This document shows, in pieces, positions 35,376 to 41,943 of a stretch of DNA of 64,000 bases. Source of the stretch: a bacterium. Lineage in GTDB: Bacteria; Bacteroidota; Bacteroidia; B-17B0; Aurantibacillaceae. A model generated the notes under the pieces. The model did no database searches. It was given only the letters and a program-made list of their open reading frames with translations, and was not told where the DNA came from. Position 1 is the stretch's first letter. The number at the start of each line of letters is the position of its first letter. Where the stretch lies: the NCBI GenBank assembly GCA_029945625.1, contig JAQSCW010000055.1, positions 62,001-126,000 on the forward strand. Direction: 5' to 3'. The translations under genes were made by a program, and so were the position numbers.

Positions 35376-36422
35376 TTAAATCAATTTCAGTTGTTCTTCC
35401 AATTGTTTATTTGCCCTGAGCATTTCACGGCCAGCTTTATAATCAAGATATGGATGTCCATTGTTAAAGTTCATCCTGCTTATTGAGTACATAAGTTTCC
35501 AATGTTTTATTATTTCTTTCCAAGCAAATAATAAAGAATGTTTTGGGTCATAAATATGTGTGGGGTCACTTCCTGCTCCGTTAAGTTCAATAATGCTAAA
35601 ATTTCGACCTTGTTTTAATTCATCCATTGACGAATACCGTATATCTAATCTTCCGAAAAAGAAACCGGGAATCTGTGTACAAATCTTATTCATTGTATCA
35701 GTCAGCTTTTGATCAACCTCATGGGTAATATCTAAAAATTTAGCGCCTCTGGTATGGCTTCCAAATGGAACTAAAATAAAGATTTGCTTAGCCACTAAGA
35801 TGGTGTTCAAGTAATCGCCGTATTTTCTTTTTAAAGTTTTGAGCTGAAAATGACTTCTCGGATCTTTTTTAATTAGTTGTAGAATACTTTGAATACCATC
35901 TCCCTCCACACACATAAACTCTTTTGAAACAATACCAGTTATAATTCCGTGAGATTCATTTGGAAGTCGCACATAAAACAAACCTATTTCATGTGGAAAT
36001 TCTATTAACTCTTGCAATAAAAAACTATATGGCATTTTGGCCATGTAATTTTGCAGTTCTTCATCAGAGTTAATTTTATCAACGCCAAATGATTTCATGC
36101 CTATATCAGGCTTGGCTATCATTGGAAATTCAATCCCTTTGGTGCGGCAATAAGTAAGGATAGATTCTATATTTCTGTTATCGTTTACAAGAATGGTCTT
36201 AGGGATATATTGTTGTGGAATCAAATCATAAATTTCTTCTTTAGATTCCATTGCCATTCCGCCATTTTTAATACTTGGATTTGCAGCATTAAAAAAGAAG
36301 AAAGATCTCGCCTTTAACGCCAAATAGAACCAAACGGGGAAAATAGGGTAATAAACCATGGCCATTGGCCAATATTCCCAATTTAGTAGTCGATGAATTT
36401 TCAATTTTATGTAAGTCTGCAT
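35376..36422 (-). CDS. ATP-grasp domain protein
   Basis: The 348-residue protein shows the ATP-grasp order: a Lys-bearing FPMIAKPDIGMKSFGVDKI (about 115-133), YSFLLQELIEFPHEIGLFYVR, and the metal-binding FFFGRLDIRYSS...FSIIELNGAGSDPTHIYD near residues 270-305. The HEIGLFYVR and ELNG motifs resemble D-Ala-D-Ala ligase-like proteins. The first 45 residues are aromatic and could associate with the membrane. It presumably ligates an acid to an amine using ATP. Neighbours are a LysE-type exporter, a barrel and a metallopeptidase. Substrate unknown. Confidence 0.72.
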   Translation of the reverse strand: MQTYIKLKIHRLLNWEYWPMAMVYYPIFPVWFYLALKARSFFFFNAANPSIKNGGMAMESKEEIYDLIPQQYIPKTILVNDNRNIESILTYCRTKGIEFPMIAKPDIGMKSFGVDKINSDEELQNYMAKMPYSFLLQELIEFPHEIGLFYVRLPNESHGIITGIVSKEFMCVEGDGIQSILQLIKKDPRSHFQLKTLKRKYGDYLNTILVAKQIFILVPFGSHTRGAKFLDITHEVDQKLTDTMNKICTQIPGFFFGRLDIRYSSMDELKQGRNFSIIELNGAGSDPTHIYDPKHSLLFAWKEIIKHWKLMYSISRMNFNNGHPYLDYKAGREMLRANKQLEEQLKLI

Positions 36423-36428
36423 AAATAA

Positions 36429-37103
36429 TTATTTTCTCTCTTCTCTATTAATTTCAAGCAATTTCAATCGAGCAATTTTTAAAAATGGGAACATCAAATA
36501 AAGTGCAAACCCTAGGTAAAAAAGGCCCATTATCCATGAGATTAACGCACTGTACTTTGTGTAATTTTCAAAAATGAGTCGTCCTGCAAAAATAAAAATC
36601 AGAAAACCTGCCACAGAACCAATAGCAATTCCGAAAATATAAAAAGAGAACATACCGGGTTGTTTATCCAATGTATTTTTTGCGATTAACACAGTGTTCC
36701 AACTAGCCCAAAACGGCAGATGCATTGGGTTCAAAGCGCTCATCAATAATCCAAGTAAGAACGGAGATTGTATTAAAGGAAATGGTGTTTTACTAAACTC
36801 AACATTGGATGCGTTTGTTGCCGAGTGAAAATTTGAAACAGCAAGAAACAAGAGTAAGGAAATAGTAACTGGCATCAAATAGTTGAACAGTTTGCTGCCA
36901 ATCTTTAGTTTATCCGTAAAATTTAGTGAAAGTCTAACGATAATTAATTCGACAAGAATAGCAGCCGCAGAAAAAATTAGTGCAGCCTTAGTTGTCTGAG
37001 AGGCAGTAATCTGAAAGGCTGTAATATTTAGGCTGCCAAATGGCAGACTTCCTAAAAAGCTTATGAAGAGTCCGGATGAATAAATTTTCAAACGCCTCTT
37101 CAT
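36429..37103 (-). CDS. LysE/RhtB-type exporter
   Basis: The ATG at 37103 (KRRLKIYSSG) is preferred over a TTG at 37109. The 224-residue product has six hydrophobic segments, beginning GLFISFLGSLPFGSLNITAF, the LysE-family N-terminal pattern (PGP replaced by PFG). ALNPMHLPFWASWNTV matches the NPxxxxFW motif in the fourth helix. LysE-family proteins export amino acids or derivatives. It is first in the block that continues with the ATP-grasp ligase six bases later, suggesting export of its product. ECF-type motif A lies 73 bases upstream. Confidence 0.78.
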   Translation of the reverse strand: MKRRLKIYSSGLFISFLGSLPFGSLNITAFQITASQTTKAALIFSAAAILVELIIVRLSLNFTDKLKIGSKLFNYLMPVTISLLLFLAVSNFHSATNASNVEFSKTPFPLIQSPFLLGLLMSALNPMHLPFWASWNTVLIAKNTLDKQPGMFSFYIFGIAIGSVAGFLIFIFAGRLIFENYTKYSALISWIMGLFYLGFALYLMFPFLKIARLKLLEINREERK

Positions 37104-37175
37104 GCCCAAGGATAAGAATTAGATGATTTCCTGCTCTTTTGATCCGAAAAAGATAGTGATATAATGTACATACTC

Positions 37176-37206
37176 TAATAGTAGTACAGTAGAACGAATC
37201 CTTACA
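37176..37206 (-). promoter_or_regulatory. ECF-type promoter motif A (LysE/ATP-grasp block)
   Basis: On the minus strand TGTAAGGATTC (37206-37196), then 11 bases, then CTACTATTA (37184-37176). It sits in the gap between the anti-sigma gene and the LysE gene. The same 31-base layout recurs at 33957 and 30929. Confidence 0.72.
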
Positions 37207-37212
37207 AAGAAA

Positions 37213-37494
37213 TTAGTAATTTTCTGAATTATCTTCAATAACCTTCGATATCCTCATTTTACTGGCGTCGGATAGCTTTAAATTGTTTACTTGAACATTC
37301 TTAACCCTACCTGAGTTTAATACATTCTCGATCAACAAACTTTGTTTTAGGTAGTTAGTGCAATGCTTGCACATTTTTAAGTGCATATTTAGCTGCATTC
37401 TTTCCAAATAACCTAAAGGTCGGCCATGACCCTTCTCGATTAGAAAAGTCGCCTTTTGACAAGAAAGCATTAAAAAATTCATCAATTTTTTCAT
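37213..37494 (-). CDS. Zinc-type anti-sigma factor-like protein
   Basis: The 93-residue protein starts three bases after the sigma factor stop. It contains the zinc anti-sigma pattern His38-x3-Cys42-x2-Cys45 (MHLKMCKHC), with another Cys at 12 and a helical C-terminal part. It has no membrane segment, so it would be a soluble, possibly redox-sensing anti-sigma factor. Its place right behind the sigma gene is the usual arrangement. The redox-type cargo downstream fits thiol sensing, but that is inference. Confidence 0.78.
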   Translation of the reverse strand: MKKLMNFLMLSCQKATFLIEKGHGRPLGYLERMQLNMHLKMCKHCTNYLKQSLLIENVLNSGRVKNVQVNNLKLSDASKMRISKVIEDNSENY

Positions 37495-37497
37495 CAG

Positions 37498-38076
37498 CTA
37501 GGTATTAATCCAATTTTTTTCAAGGCAAGCTCTTAATTGAAGCTTGGCGCGATGAATGATTACCCAATAGTTAGTCGCAGTAATATTCAATTCCTTACAC
37601 ACTATTTCAGTTTCTTGTTCTTCAACCAATTTTAACAAAATTAATTGCTTTTGGTTTTCCTGCAATTTATCAATGCATTGATTTAAGGCATGAGCTAATT
37701 CCTTATTTTCAACCGCCTTTGAGTAATCAATTCCCCAATCTTTTGGCTGTGATTCTTGTTTCCAATCACCATCATCTGCAAAATGATTCGTAGAATTCTC
37801 AACACCATTAAATTGCAAAGACCTTAATTCATATTTAGTCGAGGATTTTCTATAATAGTCGGCAATTTTAAATTTCAATATTGCTAGCAACCAAGTTTTC
37901 TCTGTACTATCTCCTTTAAAGTTGTTTTGTGATTTAAGTCCGGCAAGAAATGTTTCCTGAACCCAATCTTCAGCCAATTGCGTATTACTAGTTTTCCTCA
38001 TTGCGTATGCAAAGAGATCGTCTCCGAAATCTTTTATCCAGTTTTGAGGTTGCAATACGTTTTTCGTTTCGGCCAT
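37498..38076 (-). CDS. ECF-type RNA polymerase sigma factor
   Basis: The 192-residue protein has region 2 (DDLFAYAMRKTSNTQLAEDWVQETFLAGLKS, with the core-binding and -10 motifs) and region 4 (LQENQKQLILLKLVEEQETEIVCKELNITATNYWVIIHRAKLQLRACLE, the -35 helix-turn-helix), with no region 3. This is an ECF sigma factor. It is followed by a zinc-type anti-sigma gene. It has a good housekeeping promoter of its own rather than the TGTAAGGA motif. I infer that it reads promoter motifs A, B and C in this island. Confidence 0.9.
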   Translation of the reverse strand: MAETKNVLQPQNWIKDFGDDLFAYAMRKTSNTQLAEDWVQETFLAGLKSQNNFKGDSTEKTWLLAILKFKIADYYRKSSTKYELRSLQFNGVENSTNHFADDGDWKQESQPKDWGIDYSKAVENKELAHALNQCIDKLQENQKQLILLKLVEEQETEIVCKELNITATNYWVIIHRAKLQLRACLEKNWINT

Positions 38077-38087
38077 AAATTATTTTA

Positions 38088-38119
38088 CAAAGGTAAGAAA
38101 GTATGTATATTTTGCTAAA
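38088..38119 (-). promoter_or_regulatory. Housekeeping promoter of the sigma/anti-sigma pair
   Basis: On the minus strand TACCTTTG (38095-38088) fits TAnnTTTG exactly, with TTTA (38119-38116) 20 bases upstream as the -33 box. Transcription would start close to the ATG at 38076, leaving a very short leader. Confidence 0.5.
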
Positions 38120-38162
38120 ACCGGTTAAACAGTATTTATTTGAGCGATATTAAGAAACTAAA

Positions 38163-38465
38163 TTAGTTGTTCTGCTTTTCATGATGTCTTTTATGAAAAT
38201 AGGTATAGCACAATTTCCCAACAACAAAATAACAGACAAGTACAAATAATGCACCAGCATAAATTCCATTACTTTTAATCCCATCAATTCCGTATCTATA
38301 AAGGAATAAGGAAATAGAGATGGCAAAATTTAAAATGCCATAAACGATATTAGCAGTATTTCCAAAGCCGAATGCGCTCAGCATTCTACCTTTCCAAATA
38401 CCCAAAACAAAGTGAGGGATTGTGTTAATGAGCGTTAGTCCAATAATAAAATCAATAATATTCAT
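38163..38465 (-). CDS. Small membrane protein divergent from TetR regulator
   Basis: The ATG at 38465 (NIIDFIIGL) is preferred to an upstream in-frame start at 38519 because the latter would run through the operator. The 100-residue product has three to four hydrophobic segments and a His/Lys tail (HKRHHEKQNN). Family not recognised. It is transcribed away from the TetR-type gene and shares the 83-bp intergenic region with the palindromic operators, so it is the likely target of that regulator. Confidence 0.65.
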   Translation of the reverse strand: MNIIDFIIGLTLINTIPHFVLGIWKGRMLSAFGFGNTANIVYGILNFAISISLFLYRYGIDGIKSNGIYAGALFVLVCYFVVGKLCYTYFHKRHHEKQNN

Positions 38466-38483
38466 GATAGGTAGTTTAAGGAT

Positions 38484-38527
38484 TAGTACAAATGTACTAA
38501 TATTTCGAATATAGTACAACTGTCCTA
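38484..38527. promoter_or_regulatory. Twin palindromic operators for the TetR-type regulator
   Basis: TAGTACA-AA-TGTACTA (38484-38499) is a perfect palindrome, and TAGTACA-AC-TGTCCTA (38512-38527) is the same with one mismatch; their starts are 28 bases apart. They lie between the divergent small membrane protein gene and the regulator gene, the normal place for a TetR operator. Confidence 0.72.
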
Positions 38528-38548
38528 ATTATTTTCTACTTTTGTTTT

Positions 38549-39172
38549 GTGACCACAAAAGAGAAAATACTGGATGCATCTAGGAGATTGTTCAATACCG
38601 ATGGATTGGCTAAAGTATCTGTAAGGGACATTTGTAAAGAACTTAATATCAGTGCAGGAAATTTCTCTTATCATTTTCCAAACAAGGACAAAATAATTTT
38701 AGGGCTTTACAAGGATATGCTTAAAGAGGTGCAAGTTGCGTTTGAAACACTTCCTAGGGCCGAGATTTCGATTACTCTCTATCTGGAATCGCACAAGAAA
38801 GTGTTTCTGATTCAGTCGAAGTACAAATTCATTTTTTTGAACTTATTTGAAATCCTTACAAATTATCCGGAGGTAAAAGCAATTTATTTGAGAAATGCAG
38901 CCTTTGAAAGGCAAATGGCTAGAGAGCTGTTCAACTTATATGTTTCAAAAGGAATCATAAAGAAGGGAATTAACGAACTCCAATTTGAGAGAATATTAAA
39001 TGTTGGACAGATTTTGAATACTGCTTGGGTTATTGATGCTGAAATTGTTTTTAAAGGGAATAAGAAACAACAGATGGCTTATTACCTGAGTATTTGCTGT
39101 GGTTTGTTGGAACCTTATTTGATGGAGAATTCATTAGATGAATACAAAATGTACTTCAATAATCTAGTTTAA
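38549..39172 (+). CDS. TetR/AcrR-family transcriptional regulator
   Basis: The gene starts with GTG at 38549. The 207-residue protein has the TetR helix-turn-helix: ILDASRRLFNTDGLAKVSVRDICKEL followed by ISAGNFSYHFPNKDKIILGLY. The C-terminal ligand domain is the Bacteroidota-type long helical region ending DEYKMYFNNLV. It is the only plus-strand gene in the island and reads away from the small membrane protein. Twin operators lie just upstream. Ligand unknown. Confidence 0.9.
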   Translation: MTTKEKILDASRRLFNTDGLAKVSVRDICKELNISAGNFSYHFPNKDKIILGLYKDMLKEVQVAFETLPRAEISITLYLESHKKVFLIQSKYKFIFLNLFEILTNYPEVKAIYLRNAAFERQMARELFNLYVSKGIIKKGINELQFERILNVGQILNTAWVIDAEIVFKGNKKQQMAYYLSICCGLLEPYLMENSLDEYKMYFNNLV

Positions 39173-39267
39173 CGCTTTTTCTACCCTTTCTTTTAGGCAA
39201 AAATAGCTCGGATTTTCTCCTTCAACCTATCTCATCTGAAGGGAGTGTATAGGTGGACTTTTGGAGT

Positions 39268-39370
39268 AAGGAATTGGTTAAGGAATTGCACGAAAATGCT
39301 CCAAAATGTTCGGTTTTGCATTTCTGAAACCCCCGTAAACACTGATAATCAGAGTGGACCCGGAGAGTTC
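39268..39370. repeat. 103-bp direct repeat, left copy, ending in broken att site
   Basis: Bases 39268-39370 align without gaps to 41526-41628 (offset 2,258 bp). The last 47 bases are identical, including GTGGACCCGGAGAGTTC. At 39371 the tmRNA-like sequence stops and a stretch resembling the region beyond the right-hand terminator (CGTGTCCA) resumes, so half the att site and its hairpin were deleted. The 313-base gap 39173-39485 holds nothing else recognisable. Confidence 0.88.
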
Positions 39371-39485
39371 TACTAATTTCCGTGTCCAACTTTCTAACTG
39401 ATTGAAGCTGTATGAATTAGCTAACGCTTTTTGAAATTTTTGTACTACAATGGGCTGAATTATTCAATGGGAATGAATACAAAAA

Positions 39486-40307
39486 CTATAACTCTTTTAG
39501 TAACTGAGAAACCATTTTAAATCGTTCAATTACTTTATCTCCTGCATCTCTCACTTCATACATGGCATTAATTTCATCTTCAGAAAATCCTTGTAAGCGA
39601 GTAGATAAAATTTGCTTTAACTTATCTGATAATTCTGAATTGCCAGCAACAATTATTTTGATCTCTCGGCCAAGTAGTTTCGCAGAAGCAATTGGAAAAT
39701 CGAAGTTGTCCCTTATTAAATCTTCGTGTTCTACACCTTCAAATAATTGGTCTCCAGCTATCTCGCCATAATTTTCTAACAAGAAATAAAAATCCTGTAA
39801 ATCCTTTGCTCGTCTATCAGGCTTTTCAAGAAAGGCAATCAATTTTAATATGCATAGACCGGGCAGGGTAACAACCTTAAAGTCGCCTTCAACAATTTGT
39901 GCGTGAGCCACAGCTTCTTTGGTTCCGTAAACAGAAAGTTCGGTCGGAGGATTCTCTAAAAGAACTTCCCCGTTTTTTTCGATGCCACCAAATGGAATGA
40001 GATCAATAGTTCCATTGAAATAAAAACGATAAGGTTCTTCTTCATCTCTTTTAAAACCATAAGTTTCAGTTAGTGCTTTAATGAGATCTTGATATTGTTT
40101 GTGTTCATTGATGTAAATACAAAAGTCAACGTCCTCTGTTGTTCGCTTTTCGCCAAGGGGAATATGATCCGTCCACAAATCTCTCGCACGTGCGCCAATC
40201 AAATAATAATCTATCCCGAAGTTTTTAAAAACTAGTTCGAGAACTTCGAAAGTCTCCTTGAGGCCTTTGTTTTTTAAGCGTTCAAAATTTTCCTTTAAGA
40301 ATGTCAT
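39486..40307 (-). CDS. AbiEii-type nucleotidyltransferase toxin
   Basis: The ATG at 40307 lies inside the 3' end of the upstream gene (26-base overlap); a TTG at 40331 is also possible. The 273-residue protein has the nucleotidyltransferase layout: YYLIGARARDL, then TTEDVDFCIYI with the metal-binding Asp pair, then FNGTIDLIPFGG with a third Asp. It is followed by a helical region with LKLIAFLEKPDRRAKDLQDFYFLL, typical of AbiEii/AbiGii-like proteins. Such toxins modify tRNA or other acceptors and underlie abortive infection. Paired with an AbiEi antitoxin upstream, it forms a type IV toxin-antitoxin locus. Confidence 0.85.
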   Translation of the reverse strand: MTFLKENFERLKNKGLKETFEVLELVFKNFGIDYYLIGARARDLWTDHIPLGEKRTTEDVDFCIYINEHKQYQDLIKALTETYGFKRDEEEPYRFYFNGTIDLIPFGGIEKNGEVLLENPPTELSVYGTKEAVAHAQIVEGDFKVVTLPGLCILKLIAFLEKPDRRAKDLQDFYFLLENYGEIAGDQLFEGVEHEDLIRDNFDFPIASAKLLGREIKIIVAGNSELSDKLKQILSTRLQGFSEDEINAMYEVRDAGDKVIERFKMVSQLLKEL

Positions 40308-41292
40308 TATAAATTTTTTGTGCTGTTTCAATGCAACGATGATCTCCGGTATTCATTAAATCTGTATAAACAAGAATTGGATCAACGGCTTCAAAATTTG
40401 CATTATCGTGATTCCAAAATTTCTTGTACGCAATCACATATCCTTTTGGATCTGGAATTAGTTTATAGTTTTTCATTAACTCAACTCTGGTTTCCGTTGT
40501 GTATAAAGTCAGCACTCCGGGCTTCAAGTAATTGGTAAGTAATTGTCCCGCCGGTTCCCCGCCCCAGCAAGTCTTACCCGGCTTTAATTGAATGTCTCGC
40601 CAATTAATAAAATCATCAGGCTTTAAGAACTTGTATCTTCCAATTTCCAATTCGGGTTGAAGCTTTTCCGCATATTTAACCATCCATGTATTCAACAGTT
40701 CCTTTTTGTTGATGAGTAAATTTTCGTCCTTGTTCTTTCTAAGAAGGAATCCCTTTTCTTTCAGTCCATTCAGAATGTAGTTCACATTTCCCAAGGCGAT
40801 ATCGGCTCTGTTGGCTATTTCACGGTAAGGAGCGTTTATTAAGGTTTCGTCTCTAAAAATGTCATATACCACTTTTAAGCCTGTTTTTGTAAACGCTCTG
40901 TTTATTTTTTCTTTCTCTTCCGGAAGTGTTTTGTTCGTTTCTATCCAAATCAAGTTTTTTCCGAATTTTAACCAAACATTCCCGTTGCCTTCTAAATAAG
41001 CAATGTTATGCCTTCGTAGTTCCTCTTTTATTTTCGGAAAGATGTGATTGGCTATCACCATAAGTGGTGCAGCCTTTTTTGCCAAAGCGTAAATTTGGGG
41101 AAGGTGGATTGTTCTGAGGTTATTTTTGACCTCGGCATTTAATTTAATCAGATTTCCTTCATGGGCGAGGTCTATTTGTCCGTCAATTTCGGTCTCTTTC
41201 CCTTTTAAGGCAATAGTTCTCCATTTACCTTTAATATGGGTAGTTTTTTGGAGGTTCGCCAAGGCCAGCGTTGCTATTTCAGGTTCGTTCAT
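40282..41292 (-). CDS. AbiEi-type antitoxin and autorepressor
   Basis: ATG at 41292 is chosen; a GTG two codons upstream overlaps a GTTCAC site. The 336-residue protein has a winged-helix region (INAPYREIANRADIALGNVNYILNGLKEKGFL) and the C-terminal AbiEi pattern, GGEPAGQLLTNYLKPG and later VDPILVYTDLMNTGDHRCIETAQ. The N-terminal part (IKLNAEVKNNLRTIHLPQIYALAKKA) resembles a nuclease-like fold seen in this subgroup. AbiEi proteins bind inverted repeats in their own promoter and neutralise the toxin. The upstream GTTCAC array fits that role. Confidence 0.85.
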   Translation of the reverse strand: MNEPEIATLALANLQKTTHIKGKWRTIALKGKETEIDGQIDLAHEGNLIKLNAEVKNNLRTIHLPQIYALAKKAAPLMVIANHIFPKIKEELRRHNIAYLEGNGNVWLKFGKNLIWIETNKTLPEEKEKINRAFTKTGLKVVYDIFRDETLINAPYREIANRADIALGNVNYILNGLKEKGFLLRKNKDENLLINKKELLNTWMVKYAEKLQPELEIGRYKFLKPDDFINWRDIQLKPGKTCWGGEPAGQLLTNYLKPGVLTLYTTETRVELMKNYKLIPDPKGYVIAYKKFWNHDNANFEAVDPILVYTDLMNTGDHRCIETAQKIYNDILKGKF

Positions 41293-41399
41293 GTTCACTT
41301 ATTAATATCGTTCACGTAATCGTGAACATACAAATATAGTGAACAAAAGCTAAAAAACCAAACCGTTCACTTTCCCGCTTTGTTCACGAATTCGTGAAC
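41293..41399. promoter_or_regulatory. GTTCAC operator array of the AbiE locus
   Basis: Two palindromes, GTTCACG-TAAT-CGTGAAC (41310-41327) and GTTCACGAATTCGTGAAC (41382-41399), plus single GTTCAC/GTGAAC half sites at 41293, 41339 and 41365. Seven half sites in 107 bases directly before the antitoxin gene suggest cooperative autoregulation, as known for AbiEi. Confidence 0.82.
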
Positions 41400-41509
41400 A
41401 TGAAAATGAAGGTAAAACTGATCGTAAAAAAAGGTGCTTTTCCGCTAAATTTTTGCGATGTTAGATAATAGATTTTCTTGAAAGTATTTCAACAAAAAAG
41501 TTGACACAT

Positions 41510-41546
41510 GGTTAAGGAATTGGTTAAGGAATTGGTTAAGGAATTG
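41510..41546. repeat. Three tandem 12-bp repeats (GGTTAAGGAATT)
   Basis: Perfect triplicate at 41510-41545. One or two copies of the same unit recur near 39268 and 41720, each time close to an att site or recombinase remnant, so they may be recombinase arm sites. Confidence 0.75.
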
Positions 41547-41628
41547 TTCAAAAATGCATGAAAATGTAAGATTTTGCAATCCTGAAACCCCCGTAAACAC
41601 TGATAATCAGAGTGGACCCGGAGAGTTC
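41526..41628. repeat. 103-bp direct repeat, right copy, joined to intact att site
   Basis: Partner of 39268-39370. Here the repeat continues into the full tmRNA-like sequence. The pair brackets the AbiE genes as a 2,258-bp unit. Confidence 0.88.
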
Positions 41629-41646
41629 GAATCTCTCCGGATCCAC
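41612..41646. other. attR-type site with 14-bp inverted repeat
   Basis: GTGGACCCGGAGAG and CTCTCCGGATCCAC are inverted with one mismatch around TTCGAAT. The right 26 bases (41621-41646) are identical to the tmRNA 3' end at 26112-26137. It marks the right boundary of the inserted material, 15.5 kb from the tmRNA. Confidence 0.85.
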
Positions 41647-41655
41647 AGAACTGAT

Positions 41656-41689
41656 AACCCCTGAAAGCTTTGCTATCAGGGGTTTTTTC
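41656..41689. terminator. Terminator hairpin beside attR
   Basis: AACCCCTGA and TCAGGGGTT form a 9-bp stem followed by a T run. It corresponds in position and arms to the hairpin at 26460. Confidence 0.85.
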
Positions 41690-41744
41690 ATTTTTTCGTG
41701 TCCACTTTTTTTCGATGGAGTAAGGAATTGGTTAAGGAATTTCA

Positions 41745-41905
41745 TTATTTTTTCTTCTTTTTAAACACCGAGAAGTTCTCTTTTGCTTCATCACGGGTCA
41801 CTTCTTTATCGTAATAATGCTTGTCCGTCATGGATGGATTTTTATGGTTGGTAAGAGCCGTTGAAGCCATTCCAAATTTTTTGTAGGCAAGGTCATAAAT
41901 GTGAC
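41745..41905 (-). pseudogene. Tyrosine recombinase, C-terminal remnant 2
   Basis: About 53 codons of the minus strand match the 3' end of the remnant at 26580 nearly base for base (through GAAGTTCTC...CACGGGTCACTTC...CATGGATGGATTTTT). The tail reads FKKKKK then stop. Near 41890 one base is lost relative to the other copy, breaking the frame, and similarity ends after 41902. Only the nucleophile region remains, so it is not functional. Confidence 0.85.
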
Positions 41906-41943
41906 GCCAAGCTCGAGAAAATTAATGCAACCGGATGTATTCT

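Noticed and set aside
38077-38162. Autoregulatory ECF motif before the sigma gene
   Set aside because: No TGTAAGGA is present; the region instead has a good TAnnTTTG box.
41548-41745. 65-codon minus-strand frame over the right att site
   Set aside because: It spans the att inverted repeat and terminator hairpin, and contains the typical false translation of a tRNA-like end (DPERFELSGS).
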